Of a DNA stretch of 13,700 nucleotides, positions 6,884 to 13,700 are shown piece by piece; positions within the stretch are counted from its first letter, which is position 1; each line of letters starts with the position of its first letter. The position numbers and the translations under genes are program-made. The stretch is taken from contig QMPN01000060.1 in assembly GCA_003648575.1 (NCBI GenBank), positions 1 through 13,700 of the forward strand, read 5' to 3'. The DNA is from Bacteroidota bacterium (GTDB taxonomy: Bacteria > Bacteroidota > Bacteroidia > Bacteroidales > B18-G4). A model generated the notes under the pieces. That model was not told where the DNA came from and ran no database searches. It saw only the letters and a list, made by a program, of their open reading frames with translations.

Positions 6884-8731
6884 ATGTCGAAAAAAACAAG
6901 TAAAGTAATTGAACTGGATGCAGTTGTTGTGAAGTTTGCCGGTGATTCAGGCGATGGCATGCAACTTAGCGGAAACCAGTTTTCGGATACTTCAGCCTTT
7001 GCTGGAAATGACCTTGCAACCTTCCCCGACTACCCATCTGAGATCCGTGCGCCACAGGGCACTATTGCCGGTGTGTCTGGTTTTCAGCTGCATATTGGGC
7101 ATAAAGAGGTTGATACTCCTGGTGACCTTGCGGATGTACTGGTAGCACTTAATCCTGCTGCGCTTAAAGCAAATATGAAGTGGGTCAAGACCGGGGCTAC
7201 CATAATTATCGATATCGATAACTTCGATAACAAATATTATAAAAAGGCCGGCTATATCGAAGATCCCCTGGGAGATGGTTCGCTGGATGGATATAATGTT
7301 GTGAAGGCGCCGATATCTCAGTTGAGTAAAGCCACTGTGAAGGACCTTGGTGTGGATGCCAAATCTGCAGATCGAACCAAGAACCAGTTTGCCCTGGGCA
7401 TACTTTACTGGCTGTTCAATAAGGACCTGAAATTTGGAGAGGAATTTATCGATAGTAAGTTTGGCAGTAAGAACCCTTTGTTGGCTGAGGCCAATAAGAG
7501 GGTGCTGAGGTCGGGCTATAATTATGCTGAAACGGTAGAAGCACTTCGTACTACATACCAGATCAATCCAATCAAAAACCGCAAAGGAAGGTTCAGAAAT
7601 ATCACTGGCAACGTAGCTACTGCCTGGGGCCTGATGGCTGCAGCAGAACGTGCCAACATGGAACTGTTTCTTGGTTCCTATCCCATTACTCCGGGCTCGG
7701 AGATCCTGCAGGAACTTTCCAAAATGAAGCATTTTGGAGTAAAAACTTTCCAGGCCGAGGATGAGATTGCCGGGATCAATTCTGCCATTGGTGCCAGTTT
7801 TGCCGGCGATTTTGCAGTAACGACTACTTCAGGACCGGGACTTGCCCTCAAAGGGGAAGCCATCGGACTGGCAGTGATCACGGAACTCCCGCTGGTGATT
7901 GTTAATGTACAACGTGGTGGACCGGCAACAGGCTTGCCGACCAAACTTGAACAGTCGGATCTTATGCAGGCATTGTATGGCCGTAATGGCGAAAGCCCTT
8001 GTGTGGTTATCGCTGCCAGCACGCCTGCTAACTGCTTCCGCTATGCCTATGTAGCAAGTAAGATTGCCCTGGAACACATGACTCCGGTGATATTGCTGAC
8101 TGATGGCTATCTGGCCAATGGATCAGAACTCTGGAATGTACCTGAGATTAAGAACTTACCCGATATCAATCCTCCATTTGTAGAAGATAATGTGGATTAT
8201 CAGCCATATGAGCGGAATCCCAAGAACCTGGCCAGATACTGGGCTTTGCCCGGACAGGAGGGCTTGCGTCATCGCATTGGCGGGCTGGAAAAGGAAGATG
8301 TAACCGGCAATGTGTCCCATAACCCTCTCAACCACGAATTAATGGTACATCTGAGGGAAGAAAAAGTACAGAAGGTTGCTGAGTTTATTCCTGAGCTGAA
8401 AGTCTCGGGCGAAGATAGCGGTGATCTGCTTATTGTTGGCTGGGGCGGTACATATGGTGCTCTCATCTCTGCTGTGAAAGACTTGCAGGAGACAGGAAAA
8501 AAGATAAGCCTTGCGCAGTTCAATTATATCATGCCGCTGCCTAAAAATACAGCTGAAGTATTTGGAAAGTTCAAGCGTATTGTTGTTTGCGAGATCAATC
8601 TCGGACAATTCGCAAATTACCTGCGCATGCATCTTCCCGAGTTCAGTTACCAGCAATATAATAAAGTTCAGGGACTGCCATTCATGATCTCTGAACTCAA
8701 GGAAAAGTTCAATCAAATTCTGGAGGCATAA
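6884..8731 (+). CDS. korA: 2-oxoacid:ferredoxin oxidoreductase alpha subunit (fused gamma-alpha), probably 2-oxoglutarate
   Basis: With KorB this enzyme interconverts 2-oxoglutarate plus CoA and succinyl-CoA plus CO2, using ferredoxin. The 615-residue chain has a gamma domain first (about 13-200, with FAGDSGDGMQLSGNQF at 18-33) fused to the alpha pyrimidine-type domain (about 245-430) and a C-terminal domain (about 490-600). This two-subunit layout is like the Sulfolobus 2-oxoacid enzyme. The YPITPGSE motif (266-273) and NVQRGGPATGLPTK (341-354) hold the threonine and arginine that contact the 2-oxoacid and are essential in the Sulfolobus enzyme. The subunit itself has no iron-sulfur motif. 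It starts 24 bases after an exact -7 box, and its stop is three bases before korB. Substrate assignment rests on family resemblance and on sucAB next door; pyruvate or a broader 2-oxoacid range cannot be excluded. Confidence 0.92.
   Translation: MSKKTSKVIELDAVVVKFAGDSGDGMQLSGNQFSDTSAFAGNDLATFPDYPSEIRAPQGTIAGVSGFQLHIGHKEVDTPGDLADVLVALNPAALKANMKWVKTGATIIIDIDNFDNKYYKKAGYIEDPLGDGSLDGYNVVKAPISQLSKATVKDLGVDAKSADRTKNQFALGILYWLFNKDLKFGEEFIDSKFGSKNPLLAEANKRVLRSGYNYAETVEALRTTYQINPIKNRKGRFRNITGNVATAWGLMAAAERANMELFLGSYPITPGSEILQELSKMKHFGVKTFQAEDEIAGINSAIGASFAGDFAVTTTSGPGLALKGEAIGLAVITELPLVIVNVQRGGPATGLPTKLEQSDLMQALYGRNGESPCVVIAASTPANCFRYAYVASKIALEHMTPVILLTDGYLANGSELWNVPEIKNLPDINPPFVEDNVDYQPYERNPKNLARYWALPGQEGLRHRIGGLEKEDVTGNVSHNPLNHELMVHLREEKVQKVAEFIPELKVSGEDSGDLLIVGWGGTYGALISAVKDLQETGKKISLAQFNYIMPLPKNTAEVFGKFKRIVVCEINLGQFANYLRMHLPEFSYQQYNKVQGLPFMISELKEKFNQILEA
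8722..8726 (+). promoter_or_regulatory. Shine-Dalgarno-like GGAGG ahead of korB
   Basis: GGAGG lies inside the last codons of korA, eight bases before the korB ATG. That is textbook spacing and stands out because the other genes here have no such sequence. It may help keep alpha and beta synthesis balanced. It also simply encodes the Leu-Glu-Ala end of KorA, so chance is possible. Confidence 0.4.
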
Positions 8732-8734
8732 ATC

Positions 8735-9766
8735 ATGGCTGAAGAAATCAAGACAGAACAACTACAGAATACCAAGGCTGATTTTAAAAGCGACCAGGTT
8801 GTAAAATGGTGCGCGGGATGTGGCGACTTTGCCATCCTTTCGGCTATACAGAGCGCTCTTGTCGACAGCAACGTAAGGAAAGAAGATGTAGTCTTCGTTT
8901 CAGGGATCGGATGTTCATCCAGGTTTCCGTATTATATGAATACGTATGGCTTTCACGGGCTTCATGGAAGGGGTGCTGCCGTCGCCTCCGGCCTGAAGGT
9001 AGCCAACCCGAAGCTGGATGTGTGGCATATTACCGGTGATGGTGATAGCATGGCCATCGGTGGAAACCACTTTATCCATGCAGTGAGGCGGAACATCGAC
9101 ATGAACATCATCTTGTTCAATAACAAGATCTATGGCCTTACCAAAGGACAGTATTCGCCAACAACACCCCGTGGTAGCATCACTAAAACCTCGCCCGACG
9201 GAACCATAGAAAATCCTTTCAAACCTGGTGAACTTTGTATGGGTGCACAGGGATCTTTCTTTGCCAGGGTGGTTGATACAGAACCTAAAAGGATGAGGGA
9301 AGTCTTTCTGGAAGCAACCAGGCATCGTGGCACATCGGTAGTAGAAGTACTGCAAAACTGCGTGATCTTCAACAACCGTATCCATTCAGAAATTACAGGT
9401 AAAGAGGTCAGGGATGATCATCAGATCCACCTCGAGCATGGAAAACCGATGATATTCGGTAAAGAAATGAATAAAGGCCTGGTACTGAAAGCTTCCAGGC
9501 TGGAAGTTGTGACCTTAGGTGAGAATGGGGTTAGTGAAGAAGACATACTTGTTCATGATGTTCATAATCCTGACGATACTACACATTATATGCTGGTGAG
9601 GATGACCCTGCCGGAATATCCAGTGGCAACCGGAGTGATCCGCGCATGCGAATGTGTGAGTTCCTATGATGCTGAGCTTGAACTCCAGATGGAAAAGGCA
9701 AAAAAGAACAGCAACTTCAAATCTGTACAGGATCTTATGGAGGAAAAATCCTTCATAGTGGAATAG
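8735..9766 (+). CDS. korB: 2-oxoacid:ferredoxin oxidoreductase beta subunit, probably 2-oxoglutarate
   Basis: KorB binds thiamine diphosphate and one [4Fe-4S] cluster and makes the catalytic unit with KorA. The cluster ligands appear to be Cys26 and Cys29 (in KWCAGCGD), Cys60 (GIGCSSRFPYY) and Cys209 (LQNCVIFN). Their spacing closely follows Cys12, 15, 46 and 197 of the Sulfolobus enzyme. The ThDP motif is GDGD at 101-104 through NN at 129-130. YGLTKGQYSPTT (133-144) differs from the YxNTGxQ form usual in pyruvate enzymes, which favours 2-oxoglutarate or broad specificity. At 343 residues it is somewhat longer than the roughly 305-residue archaeal subunits, mainly through its C-terminal part. 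It follows korA by three bases. No ferredoxin-like delta subunit is encoded next to it; the separate ferredoxin upstream probably fills that role. No terminator is visible after it, so read-through into tilS, 45 bases on, is possible. Confidence 0.93.
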   Translation: MAEEIKTEQLQNTKADFKSDQVVKWCAGCGDFAILSAIQSALVDSNVRKEDVVFVSGIGCSSRFPYYMNTYGFHGLHGRGAAVASGLKVANPKLDVWHITGDGDSMAIGGNHFIHAVRRNIDMNIILFNNKIYGLTKGQYSPTTPRGSITKTSPDGTIENPFKPGELCMGAQGSFFARVVDTEPKRMREVFLEATRHRGTSVVEVLQNCVIFNNRIHSEITGKEVRDDHQIHLEHGKPMIFGKEMNKGLVLKASRLEVVTLGENGVSEEDILVHDVHNPDDTTHYMLVRMTLPEYPVATGVIRACECVSSYDAELELQMEKAKKNSNFKSVQDLMEEKSFIVE

Positions 9767-9799
9767 AGCCCAGGCCACAACTTAGCTTAACAATCTTAT

Positions 9800-9808
9800 T
9801 ATCTTTGC
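9800..9808 (+). promoter_or_regulatory. -7 promoter box immediately upstream of tilS
   Basis: TATCTTTGC is an exact TAnnTTTGC box, but only three bases separate it from the GTG at 9812, against 18-34 at the other four units. If active it would give a leaderless tilS message or support translation from an internal GTG at 9836. No convincing TTG element is seen upstream. Confidence 0.45.
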
Positions 9809-9811
9809 TTT

Positions 9812-11131
9812 GTGATCGAGCAATTCAAATCCTTTGTGAAGGAACACTTATTGTGTTCTCAAAATGACAGCATACTAATGGCTGTAAGTGGCGGCATGGA
9901 CTCCATGGCTATGGCTGAGCTGTTTTCCCTGGCGGGATATGAATTCTCTTTTGTCCATTGCAATTTCAAGCTTCGGGGCAGAGAAGCGGATGTAGATGAA
10001 GCCTTCATTATAGAGGCCGCGGAAAGATATGGTATTCAATGCTTCCACCGCTCTTTTGAAACAGCCAGGATTGCCGATGAGACCGGCAACTCAATTCAGA
10101 TGGTGGCCCGTGACCTGCGCTATGCCTATTTTGAGGAGATCGCATCGGAGCATGGCTTTGATCATATAGCTACAGCACATCACCTTGACGATCAGATAGA
10201 AACATTTTTTATCAACCTGAGCCGCGGATGCGGCATTGCAGGCTTGCATGGTATCCCGATTAAAAACGGGAAGATCATCCGCCCCCTTATGTTTTCCTAC
10301 AGAAAAGATATTGAAGGATTCGTCATTGGCAATAATGTTGCATTTCGTGAAGATAGCTCCAATAAGAGTTTGAAATATCAGAGAAATAAGATCAGGCACG
10401 AACTTCTGCCTGTCTTCCTCGAAATGAACCCATCCTTCCGTGAAGAAATGTCAGCCAATATCCAACGTCTTGCGGCCACAGAGGAAGTGTACAGGCAAGT
10501 TGTTGAACTGGCAAGAAAAGAAGTTGTTGAATTACATGAAAATGAGATCAGACTTGATATTGCCAAATTGAAGATGTTTTCACCTGTATCACAGATATTG
10601 TATGAGCTTATTGCTGCTTTTGGCTACAAACAGGATGATATTGAAAAAATAATGCTTGCCCTGAACGGTATCCCGGGTAAAAAATTCCTGACTCAATCCC
10701 ATCAGTTGGTCATTGACAGAAAGGAGATTCTGATATCATCCTTAAACAACACTATTGATGAGGAGGTGGAGATTTTTCTGGATTCTAAAGGGATTGATTC
10801 ACCGCTTGCTTTATCATTTGTTGTTCATCCGGCAGAAGATTATAGCATTCCGACAGACAAGATGATTGCATCCCTTGACCTGGATGTATTGAGCTTCCCA
10901 TTGCAACTGCGTAAGTGGCGGCAGGGGGATTCCTTCATCCCGCTGGGGATGAAGAACCATAAAAAACTCAGCGATTTCTTTATCGATGAAAAGTTTTCCC
11001 TCCCGGAAAAAGAAAGAACCTGGATTCTCTGTTCTGGTGACAATATCGTCTGGATCCTTGGCCACCGCATCTCCGACCTGTTCAAAATCACAGAAAACAC
11101 CGGCACTGTTTACCAGATTAAAATTAGCTGA
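9812..11131 (+). CDS. tilS: tRNA(Ile) lysidine synthetase
   Basis: TilS uses ATP to attach lysine to C34 of the tRNA-Ile with a CAU anticodon. That changes its codon reading from AUG to AUA and its identity from Met to Ile; the gene is essential in most bacteria. The 439-residue protein has the PP-loop SGGMDS at 26-31, the conserved HHLDDQIET at 123-131, and the RNKIRHELLP segment (191-200) typical of N-type ATP pyrophosphatases in this family. The C-terminal domain, from about 360 with LRKWRQGDSFIPLGM, is the tRNA-acceptor-binding part of full-length TilS. I accept the GTG start because the residues before the PP-loop (EQFKSFVKEHLL) match the usual N-terminal helix. A GTG nine codons in (9836) is the alternative, given the promoter box just upstream. 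It stands alone functionally among its neighbours and may be read through from korAB. Confidence 0.95.
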   Translation: MIEQFKSFVKEHLLCSQNDSILMAVSGGMDSMAMAELFSLAGYEFSFVHCNFKLRGREADVDEAFIIEAAERYGIQCFHRSFETARIADETGNSIQMVARDLRYAYFEEIASEHGFDHIATAHHLDDQIETFFINLSRGCGIAGLHGIPIKNGKIIRPLMFSYRKDIEGFVIGNNVAFREDSSNKSLKYQRNKIRHELLPVFLEMNPSFREEMSANIQRLAATEEVYRQVVELARKEVVELHENEIRLDIAKLKMFSPVSQILYELIAAFGYKQDDIEKIMLALNGIPGKKFLTQSHQLVIDRKEILISSLNNTIDEEVEIFLDSKGIDSPLALSFVVHPAEDYSIPTDKMIASLDLDVLSFPLQLRKWRQGDSFIPLGMKNHKKLSDFFIDEKFSLPEKERTWILCSGDNIVWILGHRISDLFKITENTGTVYQIKIS

Positions 11132-11138
11132 TTTTAAA

Positions 11139-11177
11139 ACCCGTACCCTGCACCCTGTGCCCTTAACCTGCTATCCC
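11139..11177. repeat. Degenerate 7-base-period C-rich array after tilS
   Basis: From 11139 the sequence reads as ACCCGT, ACCCTGC, ACCCTGT, GCCCTTA, ACCTGCT and ATCCC, a repeating 7-base frame with consensus near ACCCTGN. It begins eight bases after the tilS stop codon. It shares the period and C-rich plus strand with the array at 1-35, though not the same unit. Confidence 0.5.
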
Positions 11178-11198
11178 ATTAACAATAATTATGTTAAT
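11178..11198. repeat. AT-rich inverted repeat between tilS and dsbD
   Basis: ATTAACA and TGTTAAT form a perfect 7-bp inverted repeat with a 7-base spacer. The stem is AT-rich and no T-run follows it, so it makes a poor terminator. It could be a weak pause site or a binding site upstream of dsbD. Chance is a real possibility. Confidence 0.35.
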
Positions 11199-11247
11199 AG
11201 CCCTTAAAATATAGCCTTCTAAGCTATCTACGTATATATATTTCTCG

Positions 11248-11256
11248 TATTTTTGC
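11248..11256 (+). promoter_or_regulatory. -7 promoter box of dsbD
   Basis: TATTTTTGC, an exact TAnnTTTGC box, ends 18 bases before the dsbD ATG, with AT-rich sequence upstream. No clear TTG element is found at the usual distance. The box supports the ATG at 11275 and independent transcription from tilS. Confidence 0.6.
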
Positions 11257-11274
11257 CCTTTCAAATTCAATTAC

Positions 11275-13347
11275 ATGAAAGCTATAAAATCATTATCCGG
11301 AATGCGTTTTTTACTGACTCTTATCATCAGCGTCTTGTTCAGTTCTATGGCATGGTCACAGATCTATGAGCCTGTGAAGTGGGAGTTTTCAAGTGAAGAA
11401 AGTGGGGAGAATGAGTACTTGTTGACTTTTAAAGCAGCGATCGACCAGCACTGGCACCTGTACTCACAGGATATTCCCATGAGCCCGCCGGCTACTACAT
11501 TTTATTTTGAAGGGGATACAGCCTTGTATGATCTGATCGGCACTGCTACAGAGTCGGAGTCGATTGAAGAGTATGATCCTAACTTCGACATGGTTCTCAA
11601 GTACTTTGCAGATGAAGCCTTATTTCAACAAAAGATAAATTTGCTTACTGATGGACCGGTAAAAATATCCGGCGCCATAAACTTCATGAGCTGTGATGAT
11701 AAGCAGTGCCTGCCACCGGAAGATGCTGAATTTGAGTTTGTATACAATGGGGCTGTTTCACAGGCGGCAATAACAGATCCTGCCCTGGCCGATGGGGAAT
11801 ATAAAGCAACCACTGAGATCATTAAAGATAAGGCCATACTTGAAGAAATGAAGATGGACGAGCTTGAGTATTCTACCATGCTGGACCTGTTTATTCTTGC
11901 CTTTGTTTTCGGCCTGATCGCTATTTTAACACCCTGTGTGTTTCCCATGATCCCTATGACTGTGAGCTTCTTTATGCATGAAGGTGAAAGTAAGGCCAAA
12001 GGAAAGTTCCAGGCCATCATATTCGGGATTTCCATCGTATTGATATATACCGTGATCGGAACAGTGATCGCGCTTACCCTGGGTGTAAACTTTGCAAACT
12101 GGTTGTCGACACACTGGCTGCCAAACATTTTGTTTTTCCTGATCTTTGTGATCTTCGCAGCATCCTTTTTTGGCATGTTTGAGATCACATTGCCCAGCTG
12201 GATGATTAACAGATCAGATAAAAATGCTGAAAGGGGAGGCATCACCGGCCCATTCTTCATGGCCTTTACTCTGGTACTTGTCTCTTTTTCCTGTACAGGT
12301 CCGCTGGTCGGAACCATACTTGTGGAAGCAGCCACCGGAGCCTGGCTTGAGCCCATCGTGGGTATGCTTGGCTTCTCTCTGGCCTTTGCATTGCCTTTTG
12401 CTCTCTTTGCTTTCTTCCCGGCCTGGCTATCGAAGATGCCCAAATCAGGCGGATGGCTTAACTCTGTTAAGGTAGTGCTTGGTTTTCTTGAACTGGCACT
12501 TGGACTTAAGTTTCTCAGCATCGCTGACCAGACTTATCACTGGGGACTTCTCGACAGGGAGGTTTACCTGGCAATCTGGATCGTGATATTTGTACTGATG
12601 GGCTTCTACCTGCTTGGCAAAATCAAGTTTGCCCACGACAGCGACGTAAAAAATATCAGTGTTCCCAGGCTTACCCTCGTGATCATTACCTTCTCATTCG
12701 TGGTATACCTCATTCCGGGCATGTTTGGAGCACCCCTGAAATTCTTATCAGGATATATGCCACCGGCGCAAAGCCATGACTTCGACCTGAATGCCATCGT
12801 GCGTGAAAATGTGAAATTGATGGTGCCGGAGGATGACACTCCGTCGAATTGTGAAACGGCCAAATATCATGAATTCCTTCACCTGCCACATGGCCTCGAT
12901 GGTTACTTTGATTATGAGCAGGCCCTTGCCTGCGCGAAAAGCCTGAATAAGCCGATGTTCATCGACTTTACCGGCCATGGATGCGTAAACTGCCGTGAGA
13001 TGGAGGCCAATGTATGGTCTGACCCAAAGGTCTTGAAACGCTTACAGGAAGACTATATCGTTGTCGCCCTGTATGTAGACGATAAAACAGCTGTTCCCGA
13101 AGAGGAATGGATACGGTCCAGTGCTGATGGCAAACTCAAGAAAACCGTGGGCAAGATATATGCAGATCTGCAGATCCATAACTTTAACATCAACGCTCAA
13201 CCATATTATATTCTCCTAGGGCATGACGGCGAGATCCTCGTAAAGCCGAGGGCTTACGACCTGGATGTAGATGCTTTTGTAAAATTCCTGGATGAAGGGA
13301 ATAAGAAGTTCAATGACCTGTATGGTACTGCAGCCTTCTCATTTTAG
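11275..13347 (+). CDS. dsbD: Transmembrane thiol:disulfide interchange protein DsbD
   Basis: DsbD carries reducing equivalents from cytoplasmic thioredoxin across the inner membrane to periplasmic disulfide isomerases and cytochrome c maturation proteins. The 690 residues show all three modules. A signal peptide (about 1-29, ending AWSQ) leads to a periplasmic N-terminal domain with the redox pair Cys140/Cys145 (SCDDKQCLPP). About eight membrane segments (roughly 201-480) contain Cys221 in the TPCVFPM turn and Cys340 in FSCTGP, the membrane redox pair. The C-terminal thioredoxin-like domain (about 545-690) has the CVNC active site at 570-573. Cys526 and Cys553 lie in the linker before that domain and are not part of the canonical three pairs. 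ATG at 11275 is chosen from the promoter box; Met10 is a possible alternative and would still leave a signal peptide. Two TAG stops stand in tandem (13345-13350). It is followed by a strong hairpin and a convergent gene. Confidence 0.96.
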   Translation: MKAIKSLSGMRFLLTLIISVLFSSMAWSQIYEPVKWEFSSEESGENEYLLTFKAAIDQHWHLYSQDIPMSPPATTFYFEGDTALYDLIGTATESESIEEYDPNFDMVLKYFADEALFQQKINLLTDGPVKISGAINFMSCDDKQCLPPEDAEFEFVYNGAVSQAAITDPALADGEYKATTEIIKDKAILEEMKMDELEYSTMLDLFILAFVFGLIAILTPCVFPMIPMTVSFFMHEGESKAKGKFQAIIFGISIVLIYTVIGTVIALTLGVNFANWLSTHWLPNILFFLIFVIFAASFFGMFEITLPSWMINRSDKNAERGGITGPFFMAFTLVLVSFSCTGPLVGTILVEAATGAWLEPIVGMLGFSLAFALPFALFAFFPAWLSKMPKSGGWLNSVKVVLGFLELALGLKFLSIADQTYHWGLLDREVYLAIWIVIFVLMGFYLLGKIKFAHDSDVKNISVPRLTLVIITFSFVVYLIPGMFGAPLKFLSGYMPPAQSHDFDLNAIVRENVKLMVPEDDTPSNCETAKYHEFLHLPHGLDGYFDYEQALACAKSLNKPMFIDFTGHGCVNCREMEANVWSDPKVLKRLQEDYIVVALYVDDKTAVPEEEWIRSSADGKLKKTVGKIYADLQIHNFNINAQPYYILLGHDGEILVKPRAYDLDVDAFVKFLDEGNKKFNDLYGTAAFSF

Positions 13348-13355
13348 TAGCTGCT

Positions 13356-13396
13356 GAATATGACCTGGCAGGTCTGCGACCTGCCAGGTCATATTC
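13356..13396. repeat. 19-bp perfect hairpin with nested palindromes, possible terminator
   Basis: Two 19-base arms (13356-13374 and 13378-13396) are perfectly complementary around a TGC loop. Each arm contains GACCTG, a central base, then CAGGTC, which is itself a near-palindrome, so the element holds four GACCTG-type half-sites. It lies between convergent dsbD and the partial gene on the minus strand. The plus-strand sequence after it is T-rich but broken (TGATTTGTTATTTC), so it may end dsbD transcription without a classical U-run. Its symmetry also fits a dispersed REP-like element. The structure is certain; its role is not. Confidence 0.85.
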
Positions 13397-13403
13397 TGAT
13401 TTG

Positions 13404-13700
13404 TTATTTCAATACAATTAATTGATTTGCAAAATAATTGCCCATCTTAATTGATATGCAATAAATACCTTGCGGCAAGCCTGATAAATCAATTGTAGCC
13501 TGCGAACCCAGGCTGGTTTTATAAGCTACCCTTTTCCCCATATTGTTATAGACCGAGAGCTCTGCTCCGGTCAGCTCTTCTGGAGTATGGATATTTAGAA
13601 CTCCCTGGCAAGGATTAGGAAATACCTTGAATTGTTTTTCAGAATACTCAGGAACAGATACCAGGTAATCGCATTCAGGTGAAATGCCGGTTGAATACAG
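13404..13700 (-). CDS. Type IX secretion cargo protein, C-terminal sorting domain (partial)
   Basis: This is the 3' end of a longer minus-strand gene; 98 codons and the TAA stop are in the window, and the start is beyond the right edge. From about residue 24 of the visible part the protein reads as a T9SS type A sorting domain. FKVFPNP is the classic opening, followed by LSVYNNMGKRV, then IDLSGLPQGIYCISI, and it ends in a short basic-hydrophobic tail (LIVLK). In this family the domain directs the protein through the outer membrane by the Por machinery and is then removed or attached to the cell surface. What the main body does cannot be seen. The gene converges on dsbD, with the hairpin between them. 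Confidence 0.88.
   Translation of the reverse strand: MYSTGISPECDYLVSVPEYSEKQFKVFPNPCQGVLNIHTPEELTGAELSVYNNMGKRVAYKTSLGSQATIDLSGLPQGIYCISIKMGNYFANQLIVLK

Noticed and set aside
6992..7732. Open frame of 246 codons on the minus strand inside korA
   Set aside because: It is fully antisense to a gene with clear family motifs, shows no recognisable domain, and has biased low-complexity composition typical of a shadow frame.
6884..9766. korAB as a pyruvate:ferredoxin oxidoreductase
   Set aside because: The fused gamma-alpha chain, the YGLTKGQ motif in beta in place of YxNTGxQ, and the sucAB neighbours favour 2-oxoglutarate, although substrate range is not proven by sequence.
11178..11198. Inverted repeat after tilS as a Rho-independent terminator
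   Set aside because: The stem is seven mostly A-T pairs with no T-run after it, too weak to call a terminator; kept only as an inverted repeat.
11625..12521. Open frame of 298 codons on the minus strand inside dsbD
   Set aside because: It is antisense to the conserved DsbD membrane region; its Ser/Lys/Met-rich translation mirrors hydrophobic codons and has no motif of its own.

Overview
The window looks like chromosomal core-metabolism DNA of a member of the Bacteroidota, probably an environmental, facultatively or strictly anaerobic lineage that I cannot name. Three things point there. All five transcription units that begin in the window have a TAnnTTTGC element upstream, the Bacteroidota-type -7 promoter box. 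Shine-Dalgarno sequences are mostly missing. The right edge carries the C-terminal sorting domain of a type IX secretion cargo protein. I see no tRNA, rRNA, CRISPR array, insertion sequence or phage gene.

Left half, minus strand (6307 down to 39): a tightly packed four-gene unit. In transcription order it is sucA (2-oxoglutarate dehydrogenase E1), sucB (E2 succinyltransferase), nadB (L-aspartate oxidase) and a gamma-class carbonic anhydrase-like protein, with gaps of only 10, 9 and 4 bases. A good promoter (TTG-N19-TACCTTTGC) lies just ahead of sucA. The E3 subunit is not in the window.

Centre (6407-6883): a 55-residue 2[4Fe-4S] ferredoxin on the minus strand, with its own promoter box and a strong terminator, divergent from the next unit. 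Right half, plus strand: korA and korB, a two-subunit ferredoxin-dependent 2-oxoacid (probably 2-oxoglutarate) oxidoreductase, then tilS (tRNA-Ile lysidine synthetase), then dsbD (transmembrane thiol-disulfide reductase). The last 297 bases hold the 3' end of a minus-strand gene for a type IX-secreted protein, convergent with dsbD. A 19-bp perfect hairpin lies between them.

How the genes fit together: the locus encodes two routes between 2-oxoglutarate and succinyl-CoA. One is the NAD-linked, irreversible dehydrogenase and the other is the ferredoxin-linked, potentially reversible oxidoreductase. A candidate ferredoxin partner lies between them. NadB supplies NAD precursor and can use fumarate as oxidant in characterised homologues. 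The carbonic anhydrase-like protein could equilibrate the CO2 that both enzymes release or consume. A redox-responsive switch between oxidative and reductive TCA flux is a reasonable inference, not something the sequence proves.

No wholly new system is evident. The oddities worth checking are a degenerate E3/E1-binding domain and a repeat-like insert in the E2 subunit, a four-cysteine C-terminal tail on E1, two 7-base-period intergenic arrays, the nested palindrome after dsbD, and a promoter box almost touching the tilS start codon.
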